Origin: Luzula sylvatica
Lineage: Eukaryota; Streptophyta; Magnoliopsida; Poales; Juncaceae
Direction of reading: 5' to 3'
Length of the DNA stretch: 64,000 nucleotides
Assembly: GCA_946800325.1 (NCBI GenBank)
Contig: OX326958.1
Location: forward strand, 71,607,264 to 71,671,263
Shown: positions 46,883 to 59,901 of the stretch, piece by piece
How the letters are laid out: each line of letters begins with the position of its first letter
Numbering within the stretch: position 1 is the stretch's first letter
Made by a program: the position numbers and the translations under genes
Notes under the pieces: model-generated
Seen by the model: only the letters and a program-made list of their open reading frames with translations
What the model was told of the DNA's origin: nothing
Database searches by the model: none

Positions 46883-49800
46883 GATCTAAAAACACATTAT
46901 TTGAACACCTCAAAGCGTTAAAATCTTGTTTTGAATCGAAAAACAAACTTTCTTTGTGGTTGCGAAATTTGGTGAAAAGTTACGTAGTAAAAGATACGAT
47001 ACAAATGATCTAAAAACGCGTGATTTGAACTCCTCAAAGAGTTAAAATCTTGTTTTGAATCGAAAAACAAACTTTGTTAGTGTTTGTGAAATTTCGTGAA
47101 AAGTTATGTAGTAAAAGATACGATACAACTGATCTAAAAACACGTTATTTGAACTCCTCAAAGCGTTAAAATCCTGTTTTGAATCGAAAAACAAACTTTC
47201 TTAGTGTTTGCGAAATTTGGTGAAAAGTTACGTAGTAAAAGATACGATACAAATGATCTAAAAACACGTTATTTGAACTACTCAAAGCGCTAAAATCTTG
47301 TTTTGAATCGAAAAACAAACTTTCTTAGTGTTTGTGAAATTTGGTGAAAAGTTATGTAGTAAAAGATACGATATAATTGATCTAAAAACATGTTATTTGA
47401 ACTCCTCAAAGCGTTAAAATCTTGTTTTGAATCGAAAAACAAACTTTGTTAGTGTTTGTGAAATTTGGTGAAAAGTTATGTAGTAAAAGATACGATACAA
47501 ATGATCTAAAAACACATTATTTGAACACCTCAAAGCGTTAAAATCTTGTTTTGAATCGAAAAACAAACTTTCTTAGTGGTTGCGAAATTTGGTGAAAAGT
47601 TACGTAGTAAAAGATACGATACAAATGATCTAAAAACGCGTGATTTGAACTCCTCAAAGAGTTAAAATCTTGTTTTGAATCGAAAAACAAACTTTGTTAG
47701 TGTTTGTGAAATTTCGTGAAAAGTTATGTAGTAAAAGATACGATACAACTGATCTAAAAACACGTTATTTGAACTCCTCAAAGCGTTAAAATCCTGTTTT
47801 GAATCGAAAAACAAACTTTCTTAGTGTTTGCGAAATTTGGTGAAAAGTTACGTAGTAAAAGATACGATACAAATGATCTAAAAACACGTTATTTGAACTC
47901 CTCAAAGCGTTAAAATCTTGTTTTGAATCGGAAAACAAAGTTTCTTAGTGTTTGCGAAATTTGGTGAAAAGTTATGTAGTAAAAGATACGATACAAATGA
48001 TCTAAAAACACGTTATTTGAACTCCTCAAAGCTTTAAAATCTTGTTTTGAATCGAAAAAAAAACTTTCTTAGTGTTTGTGAAATTTGGTGAAAAGTTATG
48101 TAGTAAAAGATACGATACAAATGATCTAAAAACACGTTATTTGAACACCTCAAAGCGTTAAAATCTTGTTTTGAATCGAAAAACAAACTTCCTTAGTGTC
48201 TGTGAAATTTGGTGAAAAGTTATGTAGTAAAAGATACGATACAAATGATCTAAAAACGCGTGATTTGAACTCCTCAAAGCGTTAAAATCTTGTTTTGAAT
48301 CGAAAAACAAACTTTGTTAGTGTTTGTGAAATTTGGTGAAAAGTTATGTAGTAAAAGATACGATACAACTGATCTAAAAACACGTTATTTGAACTCCTCA
48401 AAGCGTTAAAATCCTGTTTTGAATCGAAAAACAAACTTTCTTAGTGGTTGCGAAATTTGGTGAAAAGTTACGTAGTAAAAGATACGATACAAATGATCTA
48501 AAAACACGTTATTTGAACTCCTCAAAGCGTTAAAATCTTGTTTTGAATCGAAAAACAAACTTTGTTAGTGTTTGCGAAATTTCGTGAAAAGTTACGTAGT
48601 AAAAGATACGATACAAATGGTCTAAAAACACGTTATTTGAACTCCTCAAAGCGTTAAAATCTTGTTTTGAATCGAAAAATAAACTTTGTTAGTGTTTGTC
48701 AAATTTCGTGAATAGTTATGTAGTAAAAGATACGATACAACTGATCTAAAAACACCTTATTTGAACTCCTCAAAGCGTTAAAATCTTGTTTTGAATCGAA
48801 AAACAAACTTTCTTAGTGTTTGTGAAATTTGGTGAAAAGTTATGTAGTAAAAGATACGATACAAATGATCTAAAAACACGTTATTTGAACTCCTCAAAGC
48901 GTTACAATCTTGTTTTGAATCGAAAAATAAACTTTCTTAGTGTTTGTGAAATTTGGTGAAATGATATGTAGTAAAAGATACGATACAAATGATCAAAAAA
49001 CACGTGATTTGAACTCCTCAAAGCGTTAAAATCTTGTTTTGAATCGAAAAACAAACTTTGTTAGTGTTTGTGAAATTTGGTGAAAAGTTATGTAGTAAAA
49101 GATACGATACAACTGATCTAAAAACATGTTTTTTGAACTCCTCAAAGCGTTAAAATCTTGTTTTGAATCGAAAAACAAACTTTCTTAGTGTTTGTGAAAT
49201 TTGGTGAAAAGTTAAGTAGTAAAAGATACGACACAAATGATCTAAAAACACGTTATTTGAACTCCTCAAAGCGTTAAAATCTTGTTTTGAATCGAAAAAC
49301 AAACTTTCTTAGTGTTTGTGAAATTTGGTGAAAAGTTATGTAGTAAAAGATACGATACAAATGATCTAAAAACACGTGATTTGAACTCCTCAAAGCGTTA
49401 AAATCTTGTTTTGAATCGAAAAACAAACTTTCTTAGTGTTTGTGAAATTTGGTGAAAAGTTATGTAGTAAAAGATACGATACAAATGATCTAAAAACACG
49501 TGATTTGAACTCCTCAAAGCGTTAAAATCTTGTTTTGAATCGAAAAACAAACTTTGTTAGTGTTTGCGAAATTTGGTGAAAAGTTATGTAGTAAAAGATA
49601 CGATACAACTGATCTAAAAACACATTATTTGAACTCCTCAAAGCGTTAAAATCTTGTTTTGAATCGAAAAACAAACTTTGTTAGTGTTTGCGAAATTTCG
49701 TGAAAAGTTACGTAGTAAAAGATACGATACAAATGATCTAAAAACACGTTATTTGAACTCCTCAAAGCGTTAAAATCTTGTTTTGAATCGAAAAACAATC

Positions 49801-51222
49801 TTTCTTAGTGGTTGCGAAATTTGGTGAAAAGTTACGTAGTAAAAGATACGATACAAATGATCTAAAAACACGTTATTTGAACTCCTCAAAGCGTTAAAAT
49901 CTTGTTTTGAATCGAAAAACAAACTTTGTTAGTGTTTGTGAAATTTGGTGAAAAGTTATGTAGTAAAAGATACGATACAAATGATCTAAAAACACGTGAT
50001 TTGAACTCCTCAAAGCGTTAAAATCTTGTTTTGAATCGAAAAACAAACTTTCTTAGTGTTTGTGAAATTTGGTGAAAAGTTATGTAGTAAAAGATACGAT
50101 ACAAATGATCTAAAAACGCGTGATTTGAACTCCTCAAAGCGTTAAAATCTTGTTTTGAATCGAAAAACAAACTTTGTTAGTGTTTGTGAAATTTGGTGAA
50201 AAGTTATGTAGTAAAAGATACGATACAACTGGTCTAAAAACACGTTATTTGAACTACTCAAAGCGCTAAAATCTTGTTTTGAATCGAAAAACAAACTTTC
50301 TTAGTGTTTGTGAAATTTGGTGAAAAGTTATGTAGTAAAAGATACGATACAAATGATCTAAAAACGCGTTATTTGAGCTCCTCAAAGCGTTAAAATCTTG
50401 TTTTGAATCGAAAAACAAACTTTCTTAGTGTTTGTGAAATTTGGTGAAAAGTTATGTAGTAAAAGATACGATACAAATGATCTAAAAACACGTGATTTGA
50501 ACTCCTCAAAGCGTTAAAATCTTGTTTTGAATCGAAAAACAAACTTTCTTAGTGTTTGTGAAATTTGGTGAAAAGTTATGTAGTAAAAGATACGATACAA
50601 ATGATCTAAAAACACGTGATTTGAACTCCTCAAAGCGTTAAAATCTTGTTTTGAATCGAAAAACAAACTTTGTTAGTGTTTGTGAAATTTGGTGAAAAGT
50701 TATGTAGTAAAAGATTCGATACAACTGATCTAAAAACACATTATTTGAACTCCTCAAAGCGTTAAAATCTTGTTTTGAATCGAAAAACAAACTTTCTTAG
50801 TGGTTGCGAAATTTGGTGAAAAGTTACGTAGTAAAAGATACTATACAAATGATCTAAAAACACGTTATTTGAACTCCTCAAAGAGTTAAAATTTTGTTTT
50901 GAATCGAAAAACAAACTTTGTTAGTGTTTGTGAAATTTCGTGAAAAGTTATGTAGTAAAAGATACGATACAACTGATCCAAAAACACGTTATTTGAACTC
51001 CTCAAAGCGTTAAAATCTTGTTTTGAATCGAAAAACAATCTTTCTTAGTGTTTGCGAAATTTGGTGACAAGTTATGTAGTAAAAGATACGATACAAATGA
51101 TCTAAAAACACGTTATTTGAACTCCTCAAAGCGTTAAAATCTTGTTTTGAATCGGAAAACAAAGTTTCTTAGTGTTTGCGAAATTTGGTGAAAAGTTATG
51201 TAGTAAAAGATACGATACAAAT
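46883..51222. repeat. 35-monomer direct tandem duplication, second copy (4340 bp)
   Basis: This is the partner of 42543-46882 with a clean junction at 46882/46883: the CGGAAAAC unit is followed by CACATTA with GAACACCTC, a neighbour pair not seen elsewhere. At the end of this copy the CGGAAAAC unit (51099) is followed by the usual poly-A unit (51223). The unusual pairing at 46883 therefore marks the duplication joint. Confidence 0.9.
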
Positions 51223-52586
51223 GATCTAAAAACACGTTATTTGAACTCCTCAAAGCTTTAAAATCTTGTTTTGAATCGAAAAAAAAACTTTCTTAGTGTT
51301 TGTGAAATTTGGTGAAAAGTTATGTAGTAAAAGATACGATACAAATGATCTAAAAACACGTTATTTGAACACCTCAAAGCGTTAAAATCTTGTTTTGAAT
51401 CGAAAAACAAACTTCCTTAGTGTCTGTGAAATTTGGTGAAAAGTTATGTAGTAAAAGATACGATACAAATGATCTAAAAACGCGTGATTTGAACTCCTCA
51501 AAGCGTTAAAATCTTGTTTTGAATCGAAAAACAAACTTTGTTAGTGTTTGTGAAATTTGGTGAAAAGTTATGTAGTAAAAGATACGATACAACTGATGTA
51601 AAAACACGTTATTTGAACTCCTCAAAGCGTTAAAATCCTGTTTTGAATCGAAAAACAAACTTTCTTAGTGGTTGCGAAATTTGGTGAAAAGTTACGTAGT
51701 AAAAGATACGATACAAATGATCTAAAAACACGTTATTTGAACTCCTCAAAGCGTTAAAATCTTGTTTTGAATCGAAAAACAAACTTTGTTAGTGTTTGCG
51801 AAATTTCGTGAAAAGTTACGTAGTAAAAGATACGATACAAATGATCTAAAAACACGTTATTTGAACTCCTCAAAGCGTTAAAATCTTGTTTTGAATCGAA
51901 AAACAAACTTTGTTAGTGTTTGTGAAATTTCGTGAATAGTTATGTAGTAAAAGATACGATACAACTGATCTAAAAACACCTTATTTGAACTCCTCAAAGC
52001 GTTAAAATCTTGTTTTGAATCGAAAAACAAACTTTCTTAGTGTTTGCAAAATTTGGTGAAAAGTTATGTAGTAAAAGATACGATACAAATGATCTAAAAA
52101 CACGTTATTTGAACTCCTCAAAGCGTTACAATCTTGTTTTGAATCGAAAAATAAACTTTCTTAGTGTTTGTGAAATTTGGTGAAATGTTATGCAGTAAAA
52201 GATACGATACAAATGATCTAAAAACACGTGATTTGAACTCCTCAAAGCGTTAAAATCTTGTTTTGAATCGAAAAACAAACTTTGTTAGTGTTTGTGAAAT
52301 TTGGTGAAAAGTTATGTAGTAAAAGATACGATACAACTGATCTAAAAACATGTTTTTTGAACTCCTCAAAGCGTTAAAATCTTGTTTTGAATCGAAAAAC
52401 AAACTTTCTTAGTGTTTGTGAAATTTGGTGAAAAGTTAAGTAGTAAAAGATACGACACAAATGATCTAAAAACACGTTATTTGAACTCCTCAAAGCGTTA
52501 AAATCTTGTTTTGAATCGAAAAACAAACTTTCTTAGTGTTTGTGAAATTTGGTGAAAAGTTATGTAGTAAAAGATACGATACGAAT
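50107..52586. repeat. 20-monomer block, copy 1 (24-monomer offset)
   Basis: Monomers 405-424 match monomers 429-448 (53082-55561) at 2975 bp, which is 24 units minus the one-base deletion at 52669. Shared markers are GGTCT with GAACTACTC (50231 and 53206), GAGCTC (50375 and 53350), GATACTATAC (50841 and 53816), AAATTTTG and the order of types 31, 32, 41, 52 to 59. GATCCAAAAAC and AGATTCGATAC are present here and absent in the partner. Confidence 0.85.
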
Positions 52587-53825
52587 GATCTAAAAACACG
52601 TTATTTGAACTCCTCAAAGCGTTAAAATCTTGTTTTGAATCGAAAAACAAACTTTCTTAGTGTTTGCGAATTTGGTGACAAGTTATGTAGTAAAAGATAC
52701 GATACAAATGATCTAAAAACACGTTATTTGAACTCCTCAAAGCGTTAAAATCTTGTTTTGAATCGGAAAACAAAGTTTCTTAGTGTTTGCGAAATTTGGT
52801 GAAAAGTTATGTAGTAAAAGATACGATACAAATGATCTAAAAACACGTTATTTGAACTCCTCAAAGCTTTAAAATCTTGTTTTGAATCGAAAAAAAAACT
52901 TTCTTAGTGTTTGTGAAATTTGGTGAAAAGTTATGTAATAAAAGATACGATACAAATGATCTAAAAACACGTTATTTGAACACCTCAAAGCGTTAAAATC
53001 TTGTTTTGAATCGAAAAACAAACTTCCTTAGTGTCTGTGAAATTTGGTGAAAAGTTATGTAGTAAAAGATACGATACAAATGATCTAAAAACGCGTGATT
53101 TGAACTCCTCAAAGCGTTAAAATCTTGTTTTGAATCGAAAAACAAACTTTGTTAGTGTTTGTGAAATTTGGTGAAAAGTTATGTAGTAAAAGATACGATA
53201 CAACTGGTCTAAAAACACGTTATTTGAACTACTCAAAGCGCTAAAATCTTGTTTTGAATCGAAAAACAAACTTTCTTAGTGTTTGTGAAATTTGGTGAAA
53301 AGTTATGTAGTAAAAGATACGATACAAATGATCTAAAAACGCGTTATTTGAGCTCCTCAAAGCGTTAAAATCTTGTTTTGAATCGAAAAACAAACTTTCT
53401 TAGTGTTTGTGAAATTTGGTGAAAAGTTATGTAGTAAAAGATACGATACAAATGATCTAAAAACACGTGATTTGAACTCCTCAAAGCGTTAAAATCTTGT
53501 TTTGAATCGAAAAACAAACTTTCTTAGTGTTTGTGAAATTTGGTGAAAAGTTATGTAGTAAAAGATACGATACAAATGATCTAAAAACACGTGATTTGAA
53601 CTCCTCAAAGCGTTAAAATCTTGTTTTGAATCGAAAAAGAAACTTTGTTAGTGTTTGTGAAATTTGGTGAAAAGTTATGTAGTAAAAGATACGATACAAC
53701 TGATCTAAAAACACATTATTTGAACTCCTCAAAGCGTTAAAATCTTGTTTTGAATCGAAAAACAAACTTTCTTAGTGGTTGCGAAATTTGGTGAAAAGTT
53801 ACGTAGTAAAAGATACTATACAAAT
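51719..53825. repeat. 17-monomer block, copy 1 (66-monomer offset)
   Basis: Monomers 418-434 match monomers 484-500 (59902-62008) at an offset of 8183 bp. Both copies contain the same one-base deletion in GCGAATTTGG (normally GCGAAATTTGG) in a type 60 unit, plus ATGTAATAAAAG, GAGCTC and GATACTATAC. The similarity probably reaches back into the second half of the preceding unit, where the partner is a hybrid monomer. Confidence 0.85.
52587..52709 (+). repeat. 123-bp monomer with one-base deletion (first of two)
   Basis: A type 60 unit (GTTTGCG, GGTGACAAG) in which GCGAAATTTGG has lost one A, at about 52669. The deletion is shared with 60770-60892 and absent from other type 60 units (7320, 21337, 32001, 41799). 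Confidence 0.82.
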
Positions 53826-55561
53826 GATCTAAAAACACGTTATTTGAACTCCTCAAAGAGTTAAAATTTTGTTTTGAATCGAAAAACAAACTTTGTTAGT
53901 GTTTGTGAAATTTCGTGAAAAGTTATGTAGTAAAAGATACGATACAACTGATCTAAAAACACGTTATTTGAACTCCTCAAAGCGTTAAAATCTTGTTTTG
54001 AATCGAAAAACAATCTTTCTTAGTGTTTGCGAAATTTGGTGACAAGTTATGTAGTAAAAGATACGATACAAATGATCTAAAAACACGTTATTTGAACTCC
54101 TCAAAGCGTTAAAATCTTGTTTTGAATCGGAAAACAAAGTTTCTTAGTGTTTGCGAAATTTGGTGAAAAGTTATGTAGTAAAAGATACGATACAACTGAT
54201 CTAAAAACACGTTATTTGAACTCCTCAAAGCTTTAAAATCTTGTTTTGAATCGAAAAAAAAACTTTCTTAGTGTTTGTGAAATTTGGTGAAAAGTTATGT
54301 AGTAAAAGATACGATACAAATGATCTAAAAACACGTTATTTGAACACCTCAAAGCGTTAAAATCTTGTTTTGAATCGAAAAACAAACTTCCTTAGTGTCT
54401 GTGAAATTTGGTGAAAAGTTATGTAGTAAAAGATACGATACAAATGATCTAAAAACGCGTGATTTGAACTCCTCAAAGCGTTAAAATCTTGTTTTGAATC
54501 GAAAAACAAACTTTGTTAGTGTTTGTGAAATTTGGTGAAAAGTTATGTAGTAAAAGATACGATACAACTGATGTAAAAACACGTTATTTGAACTCCTCAA
54601 AGCGTTAAAATCCTGTTTTGAATCGAAAAACAAACTTTCTTAGTGGTTGCGAAATTTGGTGAAAAGTTACGTAGTAAAAGATACGATACAAATGATCTAA
54701 AAACACGTTATTTGAACTCCTCAAAGCGTTAAAATCTTGTTTTGAATCGAAAAACAAACTTTGTTAGTGTTTGCGAAATTTCGTGAAAAGTTACGTAGTA
54801 AAAGATACGATACAAATGATCTAAAAACACGTTATTTGAACTCCTCAAAGCGTTAAAATCTTGTTTTGAATCGAAAAACAAACTTTGTTAGTGTTTGTGA
54901 AATTTCGTGAATAGTTATGTAGTAAAAGATACGATACAACTGATCTAAAAACACCTTATTTGAACTCCTCAAAGCGTTAAAATCTTGTTTTGAATCGAAA
55001 AACAAACTTTCTTAGTGTTTGCAAAATTTGGTGAAAAGTTATGTAGTAAAAGATACGATACAAATGATCTAAAAACACGTTATTTGAACTCCTCAAAGCG
55101 TTACAATCTTGTTTTGAATCGAAAAATAAACTTTCTTAGTGTTTGTGAAATTTGGTGAAATGTTATGTAGTAAAAGATACGATACAAATGATCTAAAAAC
55201 ACGTGATTTGAACTCCTCAAATCGTTAAAATCTTGTTTTGAATCGAAAAACAAACTTTGTTAGTGTTTGTGAAATTTGGTGAAAAGTTATGTAGTAAAAG
55301 ATACGATACAACTGATCTAAAAACATGTTTTTTGAACTCCTCAAAGCGTTAAAATCTTGTTTTGAATCGAAAAACAAACTTTCTTAGTGTTTGTGAAATT
55401 TGGTGAAAAGTTAAGTAGTAAAAGATACGACACAAATGATCTAAAAACACGTTATTTGAACTCCTCAAAGCGTTAAAATCTTGTTTTGAATCGAAAAACA
55501 AACTTTCTTAGTGTTTGTGAAATTTGGTGAAAAGTTATGTAGTAAAAGATACGATACAAAT
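53082..55561. repeat. 20-monomer block, copy 2 (24-monomer offset)
   Basis: This is the partner of 50107-52586. Private changes include AAAAAGAAAC near 53637, an AACT end before the poly-A unit at 54198, and CAAATCG near 55218. The match ends at 55562, where a type 24 unit replaces the type 60 unit. Confidence 0.83.
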
Positions 55562-58500
55562 GATCTAAAAACACGTTATTTGAACTCCTCAAAGCGTTAA
55601 AATCTTGTTTTGAATCGGAAAACAAACTTTGTTAGTGTTTGTGAAATTTGGTGAAAAGTTATGTAGTAAAAGATACCATATAACTGATCTAAAAACATGT
55701 TATTTGAACTGCTCAAAGCGTTAAAATCTTGTTTTGAATCGAAAAACAAACTTTCTTAGTGTTTGTGAAATTTGGTGAAAAGTTATGTAGTAAAAGATAC
55801 GATACAAATGATCTAAAAACACGTGATTTGAACTCCTCAAAGCGTTAAAATCTTGTTTTGAATCGAAAAACAAACTTTGTTAGTGTTTGTGAAATTTGGT
55901 GAAAAGTTATGTAGTAAAAGATACGATACAAATGATCTAAAAACACGTTATTTGAACTCCTCAAAGCGTTAAAATCTTGTTTTGAATCGAAAAACAAACT
56001 TTGTTAGTGTTTGTGAAATTTCGTGAAAAGTTATGTAGTAAAAGATACGATACAACTGATCTAAAAACACGTTATTTGAACTCCTCAAAGCGTTAAAATC
56101 TTGTTTTGAATCGAAAAACAAACTTTCTTAGTGTTTGCGAAATTTGGTGACAAGTTATGTAGTAAAAGATACGATACAAATGATCTAAAAACACGTTATT
56201 TGAACTCCTCAAAGCGTTAAAATCTTGTTTTGAATCGGAAAACAAAGTTTCTTAGTGTTTGCGAAATTTGGTGAAAAGTTATGTAGTAAAAGATACGATA
56301 CAAATGATCTAAAAACACGTTATTTGAACTCCTCAAAGCTTTAAAATCTTGTTTTGAATCGAAAAAAAAACTTTCTTAGTGTTTGTGAAATTTGGTGAAA
56401 AGTTATGTAGTAAAAGATACGATACAAATGATCTAAAAACACGTTATTTGAACACCTCAAAGCGTTAAAATCTTGTTTTGAATCGAAAAACAAACTTCCT
56501 TAGTGTCTGTGAAATTTGGTGAAAAGTTATGTAGTAAAAGATACGATACAAATGATCTAAAAACGCGTGATTTGAACTCCTCAAAGCGTTAAAATCTTGT
56601 TTTGAATCGAAAAACAAACTTTGTTAGTGTTTGTGAAATTTGGTGAAAAGTTATGTAGTAAAAGATACGATACAAATGATCTAAAAACACGTTATTTGAA
56701 CTCCTCAAAGCGTTAAAATCTTGTTTTGAATCGAAAAACAAACTTTGTTAGTGTTTGTGAAATTTCGTGAATAGTTATGTAGTAAAAGATACGATACAAC
56801 TGATCTAAAAACACCTTATTTGAACTCCTCAAAGCGTTAAAATCTTGTTTTGAATCGAAAAACAAACTTTCTTAGTGTTTGCAAAATTTGGTGAAAAGTT
56901 ATGTAGTAAAAGATACGATACAAATGATCTAAAAACACGTTATTTGAACTCCTCAAAGCGTTACAATCTTGTTTTGAATCAAAAAATAAACTTTCTTAGT
57001 GTTTGTGAAATTTGGTGAAAAGTTATGTAGTAAAAGATACGATACAAATGATCTAAAAACACGTGATTTGAACTCCTCAAAGCGTTAAAATCTTGTTTTG
57101 AATCGAAAAACAAGCTTTGTTAGTGTTTGTGAGATTTGGTGAAAAGTTATGTAGTAAAAGATACGATACAACTGATCTAAAAACATGTTTTTTGAACTCC
57201 TCAAAGCGTTAAAATCTTGTTTTGAATCGAAAAACAAACTTTCTTAGTCTTTGTGAAATTTGGTGAAAAGTTAAGTAGTAAAAGATACGACACAAATGAT
57301 CTAAAAACACGTTATTTGAACTCCTCAAAGCGTTAAAATCTTGTTTTGAATCGAAAAACAAACTTTCTTAGTGTTTGTGAAATTTGGTGAAAAGTTATGT
57401 AGTAAAAGATACGATACAAATGATCTAAAAAAACGTTATTTGAACTCCTCAAAGCGTTAAAATATTGTTTTGAACCGGAAAACAAACTTTGTTAGTGTTT
57501 GTGAAATTTGGTGAAAAGTTATGTAGTAAAAGATACGATATAACTGATCTAAAAACATGTTATTTGAACTGCTCAAAGCGTTAAAATCTTGTTTTGAATC
57601 GAAAAACAAACTTTCTTAGTGTTTGTGAAATTTGGTGAAAAGTTATGTAGTAAAAGATACGATACAAATGATCTAAAAACACGTGATTTGAACACCTCAA
57701 AGCGTTAAAATCTTGTTTTGAATCGAAAAACAAACTTTGTTAGTGTTTGTGAAATTTGGTGAAAAGTTATGTAGTAAAAGATACGATACAACTGATCTAA
57801 AAACACATTATTTGAACTCCTCAAAGCGTTAAAATCTTGTTTTGAATCGAAAAACAAACTTTCTTAGTGGTTGCGAAATTTGGTGAAAAGTTACGTAGTA
57901 AAAGATACGATACAAATGATCTAAAAACACGTTATTTGAACTCCTCAAAGCGTTAAAATCTTGTTCTGAATCGAAAAACAAACTTTGTTAGTGTTTGTGA
58001 AATTTCGTGAAAAGTTATGTAGTAAAAGATACGATACAACTGATCTAAAAACACGTTATTTGAACTCCTCAAAGCGTTAAAATCTTGTTTTGAATCGAAA
58101 AACAAACTTTCTTAGTGTTTGCGAAATTTGGTGACAAGTTATGTAGTAAAAGATACGATACAAATGATCTAAAAACACGCTATTTGAACTCCTCAAAGCG
58201 TTAAAATCTTGTTTTGAATCGGAAAACAAAGTTTCTTAGTGTTTGCGAAATTTGGTGAAAAGTTATGTAGTAAAAGATACGATACAAATGATCTAAAAAC
58301 ACGTTATTTGAACTCCTCAAAGCTTTAAAATCTTGTTTTGAATCGAAAAAAAAACTTTCTTAGTGTTTGTGAAATTTGGTGAAAAGTTATGTAGTAAAAG
58401 ATACGATACAAATGATCTAAAAACACGTTATTTGAACACCTCAAAGCGTTAAAATCTTGTTTTGAATCGAAAAACAAACTTCCTTAATGTCTGTGAAATT

Positions 58501-59777
58501 TGGTGAAAAGTCATGTAGTAAAAGATACGATACAGATGATCTAAAAACGCGTGATTTGAACTCCTCAAAGCGTTAAAATCTTGTTTTGAATCGAAAAACA
58601 AACTTTGTTAGTGTTTGTGAAATTTGGTGAAAAGTCATGTAGTAAAAGATACGATACAACTGATCTAAAAACACGTTATTTGAACTCCTCAAAGCGTTAA
58701 AATCCTGTTTTGAATCGAAAAACAAACTTTCTTAGTGGTTGCGAAATTTGGTGAAAAGTTACGTAGTAAAAGATACGATACAAATGATCTAAAAACACGT
58801 TATTTGAACTCCTCAAAGCGTTAAAATCTTGTTTTGAATCGAAAAACAAACTTGCTTAGTGTTTGCGAAATTTGGTGACAAGTTATGGAGTAAAAGATAC
58901 GATACAAATGATCTAAAAACACGTTATTTGAACTCCTCAAAGCGTTAAAATCTTGTTTTGAATCGAAAAACAAACTTTCTTAGTGTTTGAGAAATTTGGT
59001 GAAAAGTTATGTAGTAAAAGATACGATACAAATGATCTAAAAACACGTTATTTGAACTCCTCAAAGCGTTAAAATCTAGTTTTGAATCGAAAAACAAACT
59101 TTCTTAGTGTTTGCGAAATTTGGTGAAAAGTTATGTAGTAAAAGATACGATACAAATGATCTAAAAACACGTTATTTGAACTCCTCAAAGCGTTAAAATC
59201 TTGTTTTGAATCGAAAAACAAACTTTCTTAGTGTTTGTGAAATTTGGTGAAAAGTTAGGTAGTAAAAGATACGATACAAATGATCTAAAAACACGTTATT
59301 TCGACTCCTCAAAGCGTTAAAATCTTGTTTTGAATCGAAAAACAAACTTTGTTAGGGTTTGTGAAATTTGGTGAAAAGTGATGTAGTAAAAGATACGATA
59401 CAACTGGTCTAAAAACACGTTATTTGAACTACTCAAAGCGCTAAAATCTTGTTTTGAATCGAAAAACAAACTTTCTTAGTGTTTGTGAAATTTGGTGAAA
59501 AGTTATGTAGTAAAAGATACGATACAAATGATCTAAAAACGCGTGATTTGAACACCTCAAAGCGTTAAAATCTTGTTTTGAATCGAAAAACAAACTTTGT
59601 TAGTGTTTGTGAAATTTGGTGAAAAGTTATGTAGTAAAAGATACGATACAAATGATCTAAAAACACGTTATTTGAACTCCTCAAAGCGTTAAAATCTTGT
59701 TTTGAATCGAAAAACAAACTTTGTTAGTGTTTGTGAAATTTCGTGAATAGTTATGTAGTAAAAGATACGATACAACT
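55562..59777. repeat. Diverged mosaic segment with many private substitutions
   Basis: Thirty-four monomers (449-482) mix types from several blocks in short runs: 24-25-26, then 12/35, 36, 30-31-32-41, then 18/54-55-20-21-22-23-24-25, then 11-12-36-30-31-32-33-42 and 38-37-63. They carry more single-copy changes than the rest of the window, for example GATACCATATAAC, TAGTCTTTG, AAAAAAACG, GAACCGG, GTTCTGAATC, CACGCTATT, TTAATGTCTG, AGTCATGTAG, CTTGCTTAG, ATGGAG, TTTGAGAAA, TTTCGACTCC and TTAGGGTTTG. Types 37 and 38 appear in reverse order (59034 then 59158). This looks like a part of the array that has not been homogenised recently. Confidence 0.72.
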
Positions 59778-59901
59778 GATCTAAAAACACCTTATTTGAA
59801 CTCCTCAAAGCGTTAAAATCCTGTTTTGAATCGAAAAACAAACTTTCTTAGTGGTTGCGAAATTTGGTGAAAAGTTACGTAGTAAAAGATACGATACAAA
59901 T
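59778..59901 (+). repeat. Hybrid monomer: type 45/55 front, type 42/52 back
   Basis: The unit starts with CACCTTATTTG, as expected after the GTGAATAG unit before it (types 54 then 55). Then it reads ATCCTGTTTTG, GTGGTTGCG and TTACGTAG, the marks of type 42/52, and it is followed by type 53. The changeover lies between the CACCTTA site (about 59789) and the ATCCTG site (about 59821), inside identical sequence. It is the product of an exchange or template switch within a monomer and marks the left edge of the copied block that follows. Confidence 0.82.

Noticed and set aside
59341..59400. Plant telomere-like TTAGGGTTT near 59352
   Set aside because: It is a single unit formed by one substitution in TTAGTGTTTG. 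There is no tandem telomere repeat.
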